From: Bog-366 sp963722555
GTDB taxonomy: Bacteria > Acidobacteriota > Terriglobia > UBA7540
NCBI GenBank assembly: GCA_963722555.1
Contig: CAVRNQ010000007.1
Location: 1,798,001-1,862,000 of the forward strand
Direction of reading: 5' to 3'
DNA length: 64,000 bases
Shown: positions 9,530 to 18,260 of the stretch, one piece after another
Layout of the letters: every line of letters begins with the position of its first letter
Position numbering within the stretch: the first letter of the stretch is position 1
Notes under the pieces: model-generated
Told to the model about the DNA's origin: nothing
The model's input: only the letters and a program-made list of their open reading frames with translations
Databases searched by the model: none
Translations under genes and position numbers: made by a program

Positions 9530-9946
9530 GCGTTGAGTCCTGCCTTCAGAAGGCAGCTAAGTTCAGATCCATGTTTACCGGGGAGCCACTCGAGCCGTGC
9601 GAGACATGCAATCACGAGGCACCGCAGCACCCCCCCAGTCCGCCGTCGAGAGCACACTATGACTTTCGTGCAGCCGCTGTCAAGTAAGAGTGCTGAACCT
9701 TTCCGGGCACTGAACCCTGCGAGCGAGCATGAGTTACGGACCAATCTCAGCCGTGCCTTCCTCCTCTGCGACCAGGAACACGTACATCCGTTTCACTCTC
9801 GCGATCGCATCGAAACCCTGCGCCATTCGGCCAGTGGGGGTTGTATAGGGTTCTCACCCGGATCGGTCATTCAGCACAATTCGCGCCGGCATAACCCACC
9901 CTGGCAGCCCCGTGATCGTGGCTTCGGCGCTGCACCGCTTCCAGCC
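9530..9946. other. Intergenic region upstream of the CehA-like gene
   Basis: No gene is recognised. The region ends at the target-site duplication of the IS4-family element. The promoter of the minus-strand CehA-like gene should lie here and may have been separated from upstream sequence by the insertion. Confidence 0.4.
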
Positions 9947-9954
9947 GGACTTTT

Positions 9955-11375
9955 CAGGACTTTCCCCATTTTTTCTGTCTGATTTCAGGCAAGTAATAGA
10001 ACCAGCGGGAGTTGTTTTTTCTAACAAGTGAACGGGGACGAACTCCGTGGTAGAAGGGTTTTTGCGAGAAATCCAAACCACCTGGGAGGCATCCCCGATG
10101 CACGATAACAGACTGCGTTCCCGACTGAAAGCCCAGCTCACGAAGTTCTCCTTGCAGCTCACCGAAGGTCTGAGCCGCCCCTTACAGAAGTTCGTCGGTC
10201 AGATGTTGTTTGGCGTGCAGGCCAGTCAGGACGTGAAGCTCAGCAACATCGCGCGCAGCCTGAAAGAAGAGATTGATTTGATCAAGACGGAGAACCGTCT
10301 GTCGCGCAATCTGGAGGCGACGGAACTGGAAAGCCACCTGAGCGAGCGCTTGGCAGCGCTGGGGAGTTGACGAGTAGAAGCGAACACGGTGCTGTGCCTG
10401 GACCTGAGTGACCTGCGCAAGGAATACGCCCAGAAGATGGAATACCTGGCAAAGGTGCGGGACGGCAGCACCGGCGAACTGCATGACGGCTATTGGTTGT
10501 GTGACATCACGGCGGCGGAGGTGAAAAGCAGCGAGATCGTGCCGCTGTACCAGAAGCTGTACTCGGCGGAGGCGAAAGAGTTCCGTAGTGAGAACGCGGA
10601 GATTCTGGCGGCCGTGGACTTAGTGCGGAGCCATACGAGAGGGCGAGGGATCTGGGTGCTAGATCGAGGCGGAGACCGCCGGGAGGTGTTGGAGCCGCTG
10701 CTGGCGCGGCGGGAGCGCTTTGTGATCCGGTCCACCGGTAAACGTTTCGTGATCGATCGACGCCGCCTGCAAGGGAGTGTGGCGGAGGTGGGTGGCCGGT
10801 GTCGTCTGCGTTATGCGGCGCGCGTGATCAAGATCGAAGAGGGGAAAGAAAAGGTCTATGAGCTCCGCTACGGTGCCGAACCCCTGCACCTGCCGGGGCG
10901 AGAGGAGAAGATGCTCTTGGTGGTGGTGGCCGGTTTCGGGAAAGATCCGCTCCTGCTGTTGACCAACCTGGAGGGAGCGCGGGACTCAGAATCGCTATGG
11001 TGGATCGTGCAAATCTATCTGACCCGCTGGAAAATTGAGGAAACTTTTCGCTTCCTCAAACAGAGCTATCACTTGGAAGATATTCGCGTTCTGCGCTATC
11101 AACGGCTGAAAAACCTGGTGGTGTTGGTGACGGCCGCGGCTTACTTTGCCGCCACTTTCTTAGGGCAGAAGTTAAAGTTGAGAATCTTGTGCGAAAGGCT
11201 CCTGATCATTTCCTTCCGCTTCTTCGGCATTCCGCCTTTCCGCTTCTACGCTCTGGCCGATGGCATCCATAAGGTTCTTTCTCAAACCAGCCCCGAACCA
11301 TCCGGTCCACCGCCCAAAACTTGGCAATTGGAACTCCTGCTGGCTTGGGAAGGCTAAAAAATGGGGAAAGTCCTG
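9955..11375 (+). mobile_element. IS4-family insertion sequence with 8-bp target duplication
   Basis: The ends are a perfect 20-bp inverted repeat: CAGGACTTTCCCCATTTTTT at 9955-9974, and its exact complement at 11356-11375. The element is flanked by direct repeats GGACTTTT at 9947-9954 and 11376-11383, the target duplication left by transposition. It is about 1421 bp and carries one transposase gene with an in-frame stop. Perfect ends and an intact duplication suggest a fairly recent insertion. Confidence 0.9.
10047..11357 (+). pseudogene. IS4-family transposase with in-frame TGA
   Basis: Two open segments (10047-10370 and 10389-11357) are in the same frame, separated by a TGA at 10368-10370. 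The junction reads ALGS, stop, RVEANTVLCLDLSD, so the first catalytic aspartate (LCLDLSD) lies just after the stop. The C-terminal part keeps GIWVLDRGGDR, which holds the second Asp, and the YREK-like signature YLTRWKIEETFRFLKQSY, which holds the Glu. Total length would be about 436 residues, normal for the family. The single stop makes this a nonsense-inactivated transposase unless it is read through. The start is either the GTG at 10047 or the ATG at 10098. Confidence 0.8.
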
Positions 11376-11482
11376 GGACTTTTCCCTTGACATCGGATAG
11401 AGGGCGGATTTAGCGTCGGAACCGTTTCCAGGAAGGTTCTGCAGCGCTACAATGAGATGGAAATCCTGGCCGGAGGAATGCG

Positions 11483-12835
11483 ATGAACAATCGAGTATCT
11501 CCTGAGAAGGGAATGGACCGTCGCTCTTTTATGGATCGAAGCCTCAAGGCCGCGCTTGGGACCACCTTGGCAACGACCGCGCTTTCCTACAGTCGCATTC
11601 CAGGTGCGAATGATCGCATCTCGCTGGGCCATATCGGTGTAGGTGGCCGTGGAGAAGACCTTGGGCAGATTGTCGCGGCTCTTAAGGATAAGCACAACGT
11701 CGAGATGACTGCAGTCTGCGATCTGTGGAAAGTTTACAGGGAAAGGGCCGTGGAGGCGAACACGAAATACTACGGCCGGACTCCTCGAAGTTTCCAGCAT
11801 TTGGAAGATCTCCTGGCCCTCAAGGACATTGACGCCGTACTGATCTCCACGCCCGATCACTCCCACTGTCCTATTCTGAAATTGGCAGCGGAGGCGGGAA
11901 AGGACGCCTATGTGGAAAAACCCATGGCGCATGACCTGGAAGATGCCAAGGCGGCGCGGGACGCCGTACTGCAAAGGAAACGGATCGTGCAGGTAGGGAC
12001 GCAACATCGCAGCGAGCCCTATAGCTACGCGGCGCATGAACTCTTCCGGACAGGAGTATGCGGCGACGTCAGCATGGTCCAGGTCAATTGGAACTACCAT
12101 GGTCCGCGCTGGGCGAGCCGGCCGGAGGTGAAGCAGATTCGGGAAGAGGACACCGACTGGGCCAAGTGGCTGATGCAGAAGCCCTATCGGCCTTGGGACC
12201 CGCAGCTCTACTGGGAATTCCGGCTTTTCAAAGAGTTCTCGAGTGGCATAGTGGGACTCTTCATGAGTCACGCCATGGACATGGTGCAGTGGTTCATGGA
12301 CGACTACTATCCACACTCGGTGGTGGCGAACGGCGGGGTTTATGCCTGGCACGATGAACGCCAGAATCCCGACACCTTTGGTGCCCTGATGACCTATCCC
12401 AAGGGGTTCATGGCGACATACGTCATGACCTTCGGGAATGACTCTCCCAGTTTCTGTCGCTATATGGGAAGGAAGGCGACGCTGACAGCCGAGGGGGGTG
12501 AGGGGACACCGCGGTACGAACTGGTGGAGGAAAAGGGGAACTACGAAGGTAATCCCTATATCGGCAAGGAGCGCAAAAGCTCATTTGTATTGCTTCCGGG
12601 AGACAAAGAACCACCTCCCGAGGGACTTGCGGCAGTTGGCGGGGACCTGACAACCTATCATATGGCCAACTGGTTTGAGTGTTTGCGAAGTCGAAAACGA
12701 CCGAATGCTTCGATCCTGGATGGGTTTGCCCATTCCGTAACCTGCATCATGTGCGCCGAGGCTTATTGGTCCGGGAAGAAGGTGTACTGGGACCCCGAGA
12801 CGGAAACGATCCTCGATCGTCCGCCTGCAACGTAG
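11483..12835 (+). CDS. Tat-exported Gfo/Idh/MocA oxidoreductase (pair 1, copy B)
   Basis: This 450-aa protein begins at an ATG preceded by CCGGAGGAATGCG. Its twin-arginine leader is DRRSFMDRS, followed by a hydrophobic stretch. It has the Rossmann motif GHIGVGGRGE, EKPMAHDLEDAK and GTQHRSEPYS. It is very similar throughout to the protein encoded at 5747-7093 on the other strand, including the C-terminus (YWDPETETILD). The two are clear paralogues that lie on either side of the CehA-like gene and the IS4 element. It is predicted to be a periplasmic sugar or glycoside oxidoreductase of unknown specificity. The broken enolase-superfamily gene starts about 90 bases downstream on the same strand. 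Confidence 0.88.
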   Translation: MNNRVSPEKGMDRRSFMDRSLKAALGTTLATTALSYSRIPGANDRISLGHIGVGGRGEDLGQIVAALKDKHNVEMTAVCDLWKVYRERAVEANTKYYGRTPRSFQHLEDLLALKDIDAVLISTPDHSHCPILKLAAEAGKDAYVEKPMAHDLEDAKAARDAVLQRKRIVQVGTQHRSEPYSYAAHELFRTGVCGDVSMVQVNWNYHGPRWASRPEVKQIREEDTDWAKWLMQKPYRPWDPQLYWEFRLFKEFSSGIVGLFMSHAMDMVQWFMDDYYPHSVVANGGVYAWHDERQNPDTFGALMTYPKGFMATYVMTFGNDSPSFCRYMGRKATLTAEGGEGTPRYELVEEKGNYEGNPYIGKERKSSFVLLPGDKEPPPEGLAAVGGDLTTYHMANWFECLRSRKRPNASILDGFAHSVTCIMCAEAYWSGKKVYWDPETETILDRPPAT

Positions 12836-12927
12836 CCGCGAGGTGTGGCGAAACCTACGCTCCTTTCGCTTGCCTCCGCCGGTCGCGGAGGAGGCTGGGA
12901 ACTCGGCGTGGGCGTATACCCCGAACA

Positions 12928-14037
12928 TGAAAATACATTCCGTCAGCACCTTTATCCTTCATGTGCCGGTCACGCGGGCCAGCATCGCGGATAGCACTCA
13001 TCGAGTGACCCATCGGGGGGGTTCCTGGCGTTGTTATCGAAACGGATTCCGGGTTGCGGGGATACGGCTATACCGGCACCCATGCTCATCTGCCGACCGA
13101 TCGCTTGATCGTCCAGTGCATTGAGGAAACCCACGCCCCACTCCTCACGAATGAGAATCCAGAAAACGTTCTTGCCCTCTGGCAAAAGCTCTGTCACTTC
13201 CCGCCCGCCCAATGGGTCGGGAGGTGCGGCATCACCCATTTGGCGCTTAGCGCTGTGGACATCGCCCTATGGGACATAAAAGCGAAGGCCGCCGGGTACC
13301 CCTCTGGGCATTGCTCGGTGGCACACCCAACAAGAAAATCGAGGTCTACGACACCGACGGCGGTTGGCTGAATTGGACGATAGAGGAACTGGTTTCAGAT
13401 TCAGTCCGTCACGTCGAGGAAGAAGGCTATCAAGGCGTCAAGATCAAGGTGGGCAGCCACGATCTTTCTCGTGACTTAGAAAGGATCGAAGCAGTTCGGA
13501 AAGCCATCGGGCCGAGAGTTAAGCTCATGGTGGACACCAACGGAAGCCTCGACTTGCCGAGTGCCATCCGTTTCGGCCAACGGCTGGCGGATTACGATGT
13601 GCACTGGTTTGAAGAGCCGCTTTGGTACGATAACGTTTCCGGCCATGCCACCCTGGCGCGAAGTATCTCGACGCCGATTGCGCTGGGAGAGCAACTCTAC
13701 ACTCTCGACCATTTCACGAGTTTTGTCGATGCCGGTGCCGTTCACTTCGTGCAAGTTGACGCCGTGCGCGTGGCCGGGGTTACGGAGTGGTGGCAAGTTG
13801 CCGATCTTGCCCCTGTCTCATCGTTTACCCGTGGCGCCTCACATTGGAGACATGACGCAGGTGCATCTCCACTTGTGCATGGCTCACTCAACTTGTCACT
13901 TGTTGGAGTACATCCCTTGGTTGCGCGCGTGCTTTGTAGAGCCCGCCACCACAAAAGAGGGCTACTTCGTTCTTCCCGAAGCGCCGGGGGCAAGCACGAC
14001 CCTGCGGGCTGGGGCTTTGGAGAAGTACGGCGTCTGA
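12928..14037 (+). pseudogene. Mandelate racemase/muconate lactonizing-family enzyme, frameshifted
   Basis: The ATG at 12928 opens an enolase-superfamily protein (MKIHSVSTFILHVPVTRA), but homology moves between frames three times. The shifts fall near a seven-G run at about 13015-13021, near 13290-13300 and near 13805-13815. Across the frames the active-site pattern is complete: the KIKVG lysine motif, metal ligands in LMVDTNG, WFEEPL and IALGEQ, and the late base in VAPHIGD. The last frame ends at TGA 14035-14037. Intact relatives (D-galactonate/gluconate-type acid-sugar dehydratases) dehydrate sugar acids, which would fit the neighbouring sugar oxidoreductases and MFS transporter. Real decay and sequencing indels cannot be told apart here. 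Confidence 0.8.
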
Positions 14038-14072
14038 GGCGGCGGTCGGCAGGCAAGAAGGGAGCGCAGGTT

Positions 14073-15116
14073 TTATCCACCACTGAATTCCTGCGCGGCC
14101 GCCCTCAGCGCCAGGATATTGGCTCTGGGCATTCCGGGGCTGACGCCGCCGCCTAAGGAAAGAATCACTCCCTTGCCCCCCACTTTCTCGAGAACGCTCA
14201 GGGCAGCCGTCTTGACTTCCTGGGGTGTGCCCCGGGTTCCAATTTCGAGCGGCGCCACGTTGCCCATCAAGCAGATCCTTCCACTGGTTCGCCGGCGAGC
14301 CTCCGCGATGTCCAGGTTATGGCTCCAGTTCAATACATCCAGGCCCATGGTGGAGAGGTCTTCCAGGAAAGGTCCAAGGTTGGCATCATTGTGGTAGACT
14401 TTTACCCAGTCCTTGGGAAAGGCCTCAAAAATCTGCTTCAGGTAAGGGTGCGCGAACTCCAAGTAGTGCTTGCGTGAGAGGAAGCCGACGACATCATCCA
14501 GGATGAAAATGCCCTCGATGCTGTCGCCCACCACCTCCACCTGCGCTTTCAGCCACTGGATGATGGCGTCGGTCACATAAGTCAGCAGTTTGTGTACCGC
14601 CGCGGGGTTGTCGGCGATATCGAGCATGAACTCCGTGATGCCGCGCATAAAACCCGCTGAACATGCCGGGCCGCGTGCAGTGGCCATACGGATGTTGTAT
14701 CCCGCCTGCCGAATGCGCGCTTTCTGGCGTTGGTAGCTGTGGAGCGCTACGGACATAAGGCCATCCGTAAAAGGATTGATGGGCGGGAACCGATCTATAT
14801 CCTCCAGGCGGAACAACATGGGAAACTGGGTCGGGGGTTGATCCGGATGGAAGCAGATTTTGGACCCGAGAACCGACGGCTCAATGGCCATGCCGTACTC
14901 CACCCACCACGAGGGGAACACGATCACCTCCGGAAACTCCTGCATGACCTTGAGGTTCGAATCGAACCATGGGTCGGGATCAAAGTAATAATCCAGGTGA
15001 CTGATTCCCAGATAGCCGGGCAGCCAGGGACTATCCATGATGAGAGCGACCGGCACGCGGTCAACCGGCTGGAGTTTTGCAGCTTTCTTGAAGAGTTCCC
15101 ATTGTATCTGACGCAT
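14073..15116 (-). CDS. Uroporphyrinogen decarboxylase (UroD)-family protein
   Basis: The 347-aa protein starts at an ATG preceded by GGGAGG. It has UroD-fold features: an N-terminal VDRVPVALIMDSPW motif, VKVYHNDANLG, VLNWSHNLD, CLMGNVAPLEI and a C-terminal GGGVSPGMP segment. UroD-fold proteins outside haem synthesis include corrinoid-dependent methyltransferases (MtaA/CmuA type) and many uncharacterised proteins in sugar-degradation loci. A true haem-pathway HemE is unlikely because of the divergent termini and the context. No corrinoid protein lies nearby. It is convergent with the enolase-superfamily remnant. A second UroD-family gene lies at 59905. Confidence 0.75.
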   Translation of the reverse strand: MRQIQWELFKKAAKLQPVDRVPVALIMDSPWLPGYLGISHLDYYFDPDPWFDSNLKVMQEFPEVIVFPSWWVEYGMAIEPSVLGSKICFHPDQPPTQFPMLFRLEDIDRFPPINPFTDGLMSVALHSYQRQKARIRQAGYNIRMATARGPACSAGFMRGITEFMLDIADNPAAVHKLLTYVTDAIIQWLKAQVEVVGDSIEGIFILDDVVGFLSRKHYLEFAHPYLKQIFEAFPKDWVKVYHNDANLGPFLEDLSTMGLDVLNWSHNLDIAEARRRTSGRICLMGNVAPLEIGTRGTPQEVKTAALSVLEKVGGKGVILSLGGGVSPGMPRANILALRAAAQEFSGG

Positions 15117-15384
15117 TCCCTAACCTCCCTTTTCGAATTCCGTCACGATTTCTTGCCTCGAAAGGGGCTTCTCCGCGCAGCACAGGAATGGCAGTTTAGA
15201 GCGACACCCTTCCTGCTGGCCCTTGCGAAGCCCGCGCCTGTCCCCCGGTAAGGCATCCGAGGGGCCATGGTCCTCTGCCTTGAGCAGAGATCCTGATTGA
15301 AACAAGACCCGTCGATGCTGTAATCTGCAACGCTTTTTGTTTTGCCCCGGCCGGTGCCCCCGACCGAGCAAAGGAGTTGCTTCC

Positions 15385-16662
15385 TTGCGACAGATCAAAC
15401 ATCTCCGTTGGTGGATCGTTTGGGTGCTCTTCGCCTCAACGGTCATCAATTACATAAGCCGTCAGACGCTCTCGGTGCTCGCGCCGGTCATTATCCGAGA
15501 ATTCCACTTTAGCCACGCGGACTACTCCCACATCGTCTCAGCCTTCCAAATCTCCTACGCCATCATGTTCCTGTTGGGCGGGATCTTGGTCGATATCATT
15601 GGGCCCCGTCTGGCTCTGACCCTGGCCATCATCTGGTGGTCTTTGGCGAGCATGTTCACCTGTTTCGCAAACTCCCTCCTGACCTTCGGGCTGTTTCGTT
15701 TCCTCCTCGGGATGGGGGAAGGCTGCAACTGGCCGGCGGCTGGCAGGGTAGCAGCCGAATGGTTTCCCGCCAAGGAACGCGGCATTGCCGTTGGCATTTA
15801 CGACAGCGGGTCAAGCATCGGGGCGGTCATGGCGCCGCCGCTGGTGGCCATCGTGGCAGCCAAATTCGGCTGGCGCTATACGTTTGTAGCCTCCGGCATA
15901 CTGGGATTCCTCTGGCTGATCCTCTGGTTGATTTCTTACCACCCCCTGGAAAAACACGCTGCCCTGACTCTGGAAGAACGTACCCTGATTGAGGCCGGGC
16001 GAGAGGCTCCCACGAAATCGCGCCAACAGGGCGCAGGGAAATGGCTCGGCTTACTCAAGCAACCAAACGTTTGGGGGGTGGTCATTGGCCGTGCGCTCAC
16101 CGACCCGATCTGGTGGTTTTACGTCTTCTGGTTGCCCCAGTATCTGAGCGACGTGCGGGGATTTAGTTTGAAACAGATCGGGATGTTTGCGTGGATTCCG
16201 TTTCTCGCCTCGGATATCGGAAACCTGACCGGCGGCTTCTGTTCTGCCTTTCTGATCAAACGCGGCATGCCGGTAATCCGCGCCCGCAAGTGGGTGTGCG
16301 TGGTCAGTTCCCTCCCCGTCCTGGCGGGCATTCCCGCCGCGCTAACGGGCAACGCCTACCTCGCCATCGCCTTGATCAGCTTTGCCGTCTGGGGTTACGC
16401 GAGTTGGGCAACGATGGGGTTGACTTTGCCGTGCGACCTCTTTCCCCAAGACGTCGTGGCGTCCGTCACAGGATTGAGCGGTCTGGCGGCCGGGGTAGCG
16501 GGAACGGCCTTCACCTTGGTGGTCGGCATACTGGTTGATAAGTTCTCCTATTTCCCCGCCTTCATCGCTGCGGCACTCATCCCGCTCTTGGGAACAGTCA
16601 GCGTGCTGGCCCTGATTCGCGACCCGCAGCGCCTGCCCGCGGCCAGCGCACCTATCTCATAA
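15385..16662 (+). CDS. MFS transporter, anion:cation symporter type (sugar acid uptake)
   Basis: A TTG at 15385, eight bases after AAAGGAG, is the best start and gives 425 residues. The protein has about 12 transmembrane helices. The loop after helix 2 reads DIIGPRLAL, and the motif RFLLGMGEGCNWPAAGRVAAEWF matches the hexuronate/glucarate/galactonate branch (ExuT, GudP, DgoT-like). Members import sugar acids with protons across the inner membrane. The location between sugar-acid-type enzymes supports this role. A C-terminal stump of a related transporter survives at 27068-27262. Confidence 0.82.
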   Translation: MRQIKHLRWWIVWVLFASTVINYISRQTLSVLAPVIIREFHFSHADYSHIVSAFQISYAIMFLLGGILVDIIGPRLALTLAIIWWSLASMFTCFANSLLTFGLFRFLLGMGEGCNWPAAGRVAAEWFPAKERGIAVGIYDSGSSIGAVMAPPLVAIVAAKFGWRYTFVASGILGFLWLILWLISYHPLEKHAALTLEERTLIEAGREAPTKSRQQGAGKWLGLLKQPNVWGVVIGRALTDPIWWFYVFWLPQYLSDVRGFSLKQIGMFAWIPFLASDIGNLTGGFCSAFLIKRGMPVIRARKWVCVVSSLPVLAGIPAALTGNAYLAIALISFAVWGYASWATMGLTLPCDLFPQDVVASVTGLSGLAAGVAGTAFTLVVGILVDKFSYFPAFIAAALIPLLGTVSVLALIRDPQRLPAASAPIS

Positions 16663-16688
16663 GAATACGTCTTCCCACCGGCGGTACG

Positions 16689-16705
16689 GAGGGGGCAATC
16701 CCCTC
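16689..16705. terminator. Hairpin between convergent MFS and oxidoreductase genes
   Basis: GAGGGG at 16689-16694 pairs with CCCCTC at 16700-16705 around a GCAAT loop. An outer CCACCGG/CCGGTGG pair encloses it. There is no clear T-run. It sits exactly between two converging genes, so a bidirectional transcription stop is plausible. Confidence 0.4.
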
Positions 16706-18039
16706 TAGCTCACCGGTGGTTGGTCAACGATCAATTCGTTCTTGGCGTCCCAATACAGCCTCTTCCCCTGCCGATACGCAACATCGGTCATCATGCAAGC
16801 TACCGAGTGTGCATACCCCGCCTGGATGGGGGCAGAGGGCTGTTTCCCACTACGCATCCCATCCAGCCAGCTATTCATGTGATAAGGCACATTATCATCG
16901 ATGAAGGCGGGAGGAAGCGCGTCACTACCCGGGAGGGTGACGTATCTGCTTGCACGTTTGCTGTAAATGTCAGGGTCCTCCTCGTGGTTTCCCTTCTCCT
17001 CGATCAATTGGTAGCGCGGGCTGCCTTCCCCGCCAATGTTGATGAGGGTGCCGTTTTTCCCCATGTAGCGAGTAAAGCTGGGCGAATCATTCCCAAAGCC
17101 TGTCGAAATGTTGACCAGGAACCCCTTGGGGTACTCGAGCAGGGCGTGGATGGTGTCCGGGTTTTCACGTCCATCGTGCCAAGCAAAAACACCTCCGTGC
17201 GCAACCACGGCCCGCGGAAAGTAGTCGTCCATGAAGAAATGGATTAAATCAATCGCGTGACTCCACAACCCGTCCGGGATCCCGCTTGAAAAGTCCCGGT
17301 ATAGCCGGTACTCCCAGTAGAGCTGCGGATCGAAGGGGCGCTGGGGTTTGGTAAGGAGGAACCTCTGCCAGTCAATGTCTTCAGCTTTCGTCAGCTTCAC
17401 TTCCTTGCGTCCGCGCCAGCGCGGCATGTTGTAGTTCCAAACCACTTCGATCTGGTTGAGTTCACCGAGGACGCCAGTCTTGATCAGGTTTCTCGCCGCA
17501 ATCGGGTAAGGTTCGCTGCGGTGCTGCGTGCCTACCTGGACGATCAGGTTGGGGCGCGCCAGCACTGCATCGCGAGCCGCCTTCGCCTCCTCCAGGACGT
17601 TGGCCATGGACTTCTCAACGTAGATGTGCTTGCCGGCCTCTGCCGCCATCTTCATCTGCACGGCGTGCTGGTGCTCGGGGGTGGCGATGGTTACGCCATC
17701 CACATCTTTGAGGGCGAGCAGATCTTCCAGGTGCTCAAAGGTGCGCGGGACTCTCCCGTGACCCTTCTGGACCGCGGCGGCGGCCCTCTCACGGTATGGT
17801 TTCCAGAGGTCGCAGACCGCCGTCACCTCGACGTTCTGGCTATCCTTAATCTGCGAGAGAATCTCAATATGGCCTCCCCCGCGCCGTCCCATGCCAATGA
17901 TCCCGAGTGAAACCCGATCATTCGCGCCGAGGATGCGGCCATAGGAAAGAGCCGTTGTCCCCACCGTCACCCCCGCCACTGCTGAGGCGGCGTGTCCCAG
18001 AAAAGTCCTCCGGGTGATGCCTTTTTCCAATCTCTCCAT
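16705..18039 (-). CDS. Tat-exported Gfo/Idh/MocA oxidoreductase (pair 2, copy A)
   Basis: This 444-aa protein has a twin-arginine leader (TRRTFLGHAASAV, residues 9-21). Its Rossmann motif is GIIGMGRRGGG, and the conserved core is EKSMANVLEEAK (KS in place of the usual KP). It then has GTQHRSEPYP and WSHAIDLIHFFMDD. It is closely related to the next gene upstream (18261-19592) and more distantly to pair 1. The two pair-2 genes lie head to tail on the minus strand about 220 bases apart, consistent with tandem duplication. It is predicted to be exported with its nicotinamide cofactor to act on a sugar or glycoside. Confidence 0.88.
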   Translation of the reverse strand: MERLEKGITRRTFLGHAASAVAGVTVGTTALSYGRILGANDRVSLGIIGMGRRGGGHIEILSQIKDSQNVEVTAVCDLWKPYRERAAAAVQKGHGRVPRTFEHLEDLLALKDVDGVTIATPEHQHAVQMKMAAEAGKHIYVEKSMANVLEEAKAARDAVLARPNLIVQVGTQHRSEPYPIAARNLIKTGVLGELNQIEVVWNYNMPRWRGRKEVKLTKAEDIDWQRFLLTKPQRPFDPQLYWEYRLYRDFSSGIPDGLWSHAIDLIHFFMDDYFPRAVVAHGGVFAWHDGRENPDTIHALLEYPKGFLVNISTGFGNDSPSFTRYMGKNGTLINIGGEGSPRYQLIEEKGNHEEDPDIYSKRASRYVTLPGSDALPPAFIDDNVPYHMNSWLDGMRSGKQPSAPIQAGYAHSVACMMTDVAYRQGKRLYWDAKNELIVDQPPVS

Positions 18040-18260
18040 GGTTTCCTCTCACATTGAAGGTCAAACTCTATACGCTTCACCACATCTTAACTCTCTTGCA
18101 ACCCGCTAGCTTTCTTGGGGCCCGGGTGGAGGTCCAGTCTGAACCGTGGTACGCATCGAGGACCGGGTTTCTCAAGCAACAGCTGAACGAACTCACAGAT
18201 TCGGGGACACTTCGGGAGTTGCAAACCGTTCTTGGTTGGGCGCAGGCGCAGAGACCGTCA

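Noticed and set aside
11447..12352. Long minus-strand open frame opposite the Gfo/Idh/MocA gene
   Set aside because: It is the antisense frame of a well-supported gene in high-GC DNA. It has no ribosome-binding site and no family motif. The same applies to antisense frames at 775-1347, 17521-17910, 18729-19538, 22761-23849 and 61979-63325.
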